Assembly (NCBI RefSeq): GCF_039539965.1
Contig: NZ_BAABED010000001.1
Span: 2,294,001-2,358,000, forward strand
DNA length: 64,000 nucleotides
Source: Arthrobacter methylotrophus
Lineage (GTDB): Bacteria > Actinomycetota > Actinomycetes > Actinomycetales > Micrococcaceae
Reading direction: 5' to 3'
In this document: piece after piece, positions 60,853 to 64,000 of the stretch
Position numbering within the stretch: the first letter of the stretch is position 1
Layout of the letters: each line of letters starts with the position of its first letter
The notes under the pieces: generated by a model
What the model was told of the DNA's origin: nothing
Seen by the model: only the letters and a program-made list of their open reading frames with translations
The model's database searches: none
Program-made: the position numbers and the translations under genes

Positions 60853-61200
60853 ATGCAAGACGAGCAGGTTGACCGCAATCTCAAAGGAATGGACGATTTG
60901 GACTTTGACGGGTGGAATAAGGCCGACTGGAACGGAATTTTCGCCCATCACCATACAGACGATGTCCTCGTCGATTGGAAGGGCCAGGAACCCACCCGCG
61001 GCGTCACCGAACACATTGACGCAATGAAAGCCTTCGTCGATTCCGCTGGGGGCACGCCGCCGCAGATCACCTCGCACCCGATCGCGTTCGGATCCGGCGA
61101 GTGGACTTGCGTCATTGGCGAGTTCGCGGATGGGAGCCGCATGGTGACGGTAGCAAAATGGAGCGACGGAGCGATCGCCGAAGAGTACATCTGGGCGTAG
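60853..61200 (+). CDS. SnoaL/NTF2-like protein
   Basis: The 115-residue NTF2-fold protein contains DFDGWNKADWNGIFAHHHTDDVLVDWKGQEPTRGVTEHIDAMKAFVDSAGG and TCVIGEFADGSRMVTVAKWSDGAIAEEYIW, the classic SnoaL-like pattern. Members are small hydrolases or isomerases or binding proteins; the ligand is unknown. AGAGAAGGAAG precedes ATG 60853. It is read away from oleA and stands alone. Confidence 0.85.
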   Translation: MQDEQVDRNLKGMDDLDFDGWNKADWNGIFAHHHTDDVLVDWKGQEPTRGVTEHIDAMKAFVDSAGGTPPQITSHPIAFGSGEWTCVIGEFADGSRMVTVAKWSDGAIAEEYIWA

Positions 61201-61266
61201 CTCCTCCCCTGATACGAAGCCCAATCCGCGGGGCTGCCGCCCCGAGTTCCGATCCGATGAATAGCG

Positions 61267-62601
61267 GTGATGTTCGTGTCTTGGAGACAGGTAACAGATG
61301 TGGCGCAGTTGAGTGAGGCGCTGGCGGAGGGGGCCACGGAAATCGAGGTTTCCGGAACATTGAAGGGGATGCCCTCGCTGACGCTACCTCCCGGGGTGGC
61401 GTTGCGCGGGGGCGAGCTCGTCTTCGGAGCCAAGGGCCTGCGGCTGACGAGGGATAACTCGATCGAAAACATCACCGTGCGCACCTCGGCGCATGAGCTC
61501 GCCATCTACAACGACGCCACGGTGGAGGACCTGGGCACCCTTCGTCTGAAGAACGTCACGAGTTACGGGCAGGTCTACCTCGCCGCTGAGGGCAGTATTC
61601 GGGCCGGCCGTATCGAGGCCGACGGCGTGCACGTTGCGGAGGCGGACATGCGCGGCCGGGCGGAACGGCCCACCGGGTTCGGGGTCGAGGCGATGCAGGG
61701 GGCGTTCACCCTGTGGAACAGGCAGCCCGATGCGGACGTGGTCCTCACCGCACGGCTGGAAAACATCTCGGCGGGCAGCGCGGGAACCCCAGTGCGCGGC
61801 GGAGGTGTGTTCGTCGGCGGGCACGGCGACAAGGCGGGCATGGCCGACGGCGGGACCGTCGCCGTCGAGATGCTCTCCACTGGGGACGTCTTTTCCGACG
61901 GCGGCATCGCCGCGGGTACACCCGACCTGATCAGCGGCGGTGTCTTCATCATCAGCGGCGCGAATGCCGCCAACGTGATGAACCTGGGCACCACAACCAC
62001 GTTCGGCCAGAACGACATGGTGCTGGACAACTGGGGCGCCGTGGAGAACTGGACCGCCAAGGCCAAAGTCACCTCGCACGGTCCCAGCGGAATCGGTTTC
62101 GTCAACTTCGGCGACATCGGCGTGCTCACCGTGGAGGCGCCCATTGAGACCACGGGGCTGGGTGCCCGCGGATTCAACGTCTACGACGGCTCTCTGCGCG
62201 AGGCCGTGTTCGACTCGATCACCACGCATGGAGACGGTTCCGTGGGCGTACAGGTCAGCCGCGAGCTGCCAAAACTGACCATCAAGGGCAGTCTGACCAC
62301 CTCCGGAGGCGCCGGCGAAAGCCTGGTCAAAGGCGTCCTGATGCCGTTGGCGGCCATCGCACTCAGTGTCAAAGCTACCGGGCACATCGGCGTCGTGGAC
62401 GTCGGGGCGGACATCTCCACCGACGGCGACGGGCTGGCCACCGTGGACCTGGAGGGACCAGTCGGAACGTTGACGGTCGGTGGGAAGATCATCGCCAATG
62501 GCGCCGGCGCATGGGCTGTGCGGATTGCCGGGGTGGAGGGTCCCAGTCTGGACGGCCTGACTCTCGAAGCGCCCAACGGCCAAGCCCTGGCCACCCAGTA
62601 A
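61267..62601 (+). CDS. Right-handed beta-helix protein of unknown function
   Basis: The 444-residue protein consists of short Gly/Val/Asp-rich repeats (LRLKNVTSYGQVYLAAEGSIRAG, VFIISGANAANVMNLG, IGVLTVEAPIETTG, IGVVDVGADISTDG), a parallel beta-helix of the pectin-lyase type. It has no signal peptide or catalytic motif that can be named. The start is uncertain: GTG 61267 and ATG 61270 are in frame, and GTG 61300 gives a start closer to VAQLSEALAEGATEIEV. It lies between the SnoaL-like and M20 genes. Confidence 0.7.
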   Translation: MMFVSWRQVTDVAQLSEALAEGATEIEVSGTLKGMPSLTLPPGVALRGGELVFGAKGLRLTRDNSIENITVRTSAHELAIYNDATVEDLGTLRLKNVTSYGQVYLAAEGSIRAGRIEADGVHVAEADMRGRAERPTGFGVEAMQGAFTLWNRQPDADVVLTARLENISAGSAGTPVRGGGVFVGGHGDKAGMADGGTVAVEMLSTGDVFSDGGIAAGTPDLISGGVFIISGANAANVMNLGTTTTFGQNDMVLDNWGAVENWTAKAKVTSHGPSGIGFVNFGDIGVLTVEAPIETTGLGARGFNVYDGSLREAVFDSITTHGDGSVGVQVSRELPKLTIKGSLTTSGGAGESLVKGVLMPLAAIALSVKATGHIGVVDVGADISTDGDGLATVDLEGPVGTLTVGGKIIANGAGAWAVRIAGVEGPSLDGLTLEAPNGQALATQ

Positions 62602-62760
62602 AGTCCGGAGCTATGCCTCGGCCCTATTTTCAGTCCGGCCGTCTGTTGGCCGGCGGGATTCCAGTTGTTACTCCCCCGGTTCGCTTCAGGGGGCTATGCT
62701 GGCTTTGCCAGTTGCGCCCGCTCGCCCAGGCGTCCCGGACTGCACCAGAGAGAGGTACCC

Positions 62761-63999
62761 ATGAACGATCATGAAACAATCCTGGCGGGCCTTGACGCCG
62801 AGCTCGACTGGATTCGGGATACCTACTTGGATCTCCATCGGCACCCGGAGCTCAGCCTAGAGGAGCACCGAACCTCGAAACTCGTCGAGGAAAAACTCGG
62901 CGCGTTCGGCTATGCCGTGACCCGGGTCGGAGGCACCGGCGTCGTAGGCGTCCTCGAGAACGGTGACGGCCCGGCAGTCCTTGCCCGTGCGGACATGGAC
63001 GCCCTACCCGTCAAAGAGTCCACCGGCCTGCCGTACTCCTCCGAGGTGGACGGCGTGATGCATGCCTGCGGGCACGACGTCCACGTCGCCGCGCTGCTCG
63101 GTGCCGCCAAGCTCATGGCCGACGGGCGCGGAGCCTGGTCCGGGACGTACATCGCTCTGTTCCAGCCCGCCGAGGAGGTGGGTGCCGGTTCCAAGGCAAT
63201 GCTCGACGACGGGCTCATGACCCGCGTGCCGCGGCCCGACGTGGCGTTCGCCCAACATGTTATGCCGATCCCGGCGGGGACGGTCGCCACCACGGCCGGC
63301 CCGGTTCTCTCGGCCGGAGACTCGCTCAAGATCACGGTGCACGGGAAGGGCGCACACGGCTCGATGCCGCACATGTCCGTGGACCCTGTGGTGCTGGCGG
63401 CCTCAATCGTGCTCAGGCTGCAGACCGTGGTGTCGCGCGAAACCAAGCCCGGCAACTTCGCAGTCGTCACGGTAGGAGCGATCAACGCCGGCGCCACGTC
63501 GAACATCATCCCGGACCGCGCCACCCTCCTGCTGAACATCCGCACGTATGACACCCAGATCCGGGCCAACGTCCTGGCTGCCATCGAGCGGATCGTGAAG
63601 GGCGAGTGCGTCACTGCCGGATCACCCCGGGAGCCGGAATTCGAGTATTACGACCAGTTCCCGCTGACCAGCAACGACGCCGCCGTCACGGAGAAAGTCA
63701 CTGCCGCCTTCACATCCCGCTTCGGGGCGGACGCCGTGCTCCACGCCTCACCGCAAACAGCGTCCGAGGACTTCAGTCGCATCCCAGACGCCTTCGACGT
63801 CCCCTACACGTTCTGGCTCCTGGGCGGCGTGGACCCGGAAACGTACCGGGCCGCCGTCGAACGCGGGACCGTTGCCCAGGACATCCCCGCCAACCACTCC
63901 CCGCTCTTCGCCCCCGTGATCGATCCGACCCTGGGTCTGGGTGTCCAAGCCCATGTCACCGCGGCACTTTCATACCTCTCCGAGGACGCGTCAGGCTAG
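62761..63999 (+). CDS. M20 family amidohydrolase (hippurate hydrolase/HipO type)
   Basis: The 412-residue zinc amidohydrolase has the M20D signatures DLHRHPELSLEEHRTS, ADMDALPVKESTG, HACGHDVHVAALLGAA and FQPAEEVGAGSKAM with the general-base Glu pair, then GKGAHGSMPHMSVDPV in the dimer domain and a late SEDFS. It probably cleaves N-acyl amino acids, unlike the dipeptidase at 852 of another M20 branch. ATG 62761 follows GAGAGAGG by 5 bases. The gene ends one base before the window end and is complete. Confidence 0.9.
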   Translation: MNDHETILAGLDAELDWIRDTYLDLHRHPELSLEEHRTSKLVEEKLGAFGYAVTRVGGTGVVGVLENGDGPAVLARADMDALPVKESTGLPYSSEVDGVMHACGHDVHVAALLGAAKLMADGRGAWSGTYIALFQPAEEVGAGSKAMLDDGLMTRVPRPDVAFAQHVMPIPAGTVATTAGPVLSAGDSLKITVHGKGAHGSMPHMSVDPVVLAASIVLRLQTVVSRETKPGNFAVVTVGAINAGATSNIIPDRATLLLNIRTYDTQIRANVLAAIERIVKGECVTAGSPREPEFEYYDQFPLTSNDAAVTEKVTAAFTSRFGADAVLHASPQTASEDFSRIPDAFDVPYTFWLLGGVDPETYRAAVERGTVAQDIPANHSPLFAPVIDPTLGLGVQAHVTAALSYLSEDASG

Positions 64000-64000
64000 G

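Noticed and set aside
1..64000. tRNA or rRNA genes
   Set aside because: No stretch with a T-loop consensus and acceptor pairing or rRNA-like sequence was recognised by eye; a covariance search would be decisive.

Overview
The window is high-GC actinobacterial DNA that reads like a Micrococcaceae chromosome (Arthrobacter, Paenarthrobacter or Pseudarthrobacter type). The evidence is the gene order around a bcc-aa3 respiratory supercomplex (ctaC-ctaD-ctaF ... qcrC-qcrA-qcrB, ctaE, then trpD), the small DUF3043, DUF3054 and DUF4193 proteins, a dre-like operator beside a DasR-type GntR regulator and an HPr gene, and an actinobacterial oleA-oleBC-oleD cluster with the B-C fusion. All assignments come from reading motifs in the sequence; no database search was run.

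Layout. 0-20 kb is conserved housekeeping DNA: DUF3043 protein, M20 dipeptidase, ErpA-like Fe-S carrier, aa3 oxidase subunits II, I and IV, HPr diverging from a GntR regulator, the cytochrome bc1 genes and oxidase subunit III, trpD, an Lrp ligand-binding protein, a VOC protein, an APC permease and an LCP cell-wall ligase. 18.3-20.8 kb is a MarR-isochorismatase-MFS operon whose transporter carries an in-frame stop. 22.4-31.7 kb is an IclR-controlled catabolic block: an MHS transporter, a NIPSNAP protein, an SDR and three tandem FAD-dependent dehydrogenases of the fumarate reductase/ketosteroid dehydrogenase type, with an acyl-CoA dehydrogenase beyond the regulator. The substrate cannot be read from the sequence.

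31.7-55.7 kb is an accessory island of nested mobile DNA. It holds a PRiA4_ORF3 protein, a LysR stub, a stand-alone type II lumazine synthase, a decayed IS110 transposase and DUF4193/DUF4304 genes. Then comes a three-gene recombinase module (tyrosine recombinase, XRE-type HTH, zinc-ribbon integrase) whose recombinase is split by a 4.0 kb Tn554-like element (39431-43424). Next is a compact Tn7-like transposon (about 44685-55165; tnsA, tniA/tnsB, tniB, tniQ and one SUKH cargo gene) whose tniB ATPase is split inside the Walker B motif by a second Tn554-like element (46916-51612). Both splits are clean: joining the flanks across a 6-bp core restores the host reading frame exactly. This nested arrangement, in which site-specific recombinase elements sit in catalytic motifs of other mobile elements, is the most interesting feature of the window.

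55.7-60.4 kb is the ole cluster for long-chain olefin synthesis. OleA condenses two acyl-CoAs, OleD reduces the keto acid, and OleBC forms and decarboxylates the beta-lactone. The window ends with a SnoaL-like protein, a beta-helix protein and an M20 amidohydrolase. No rRNA, tRNA or CRISPR array was seen.
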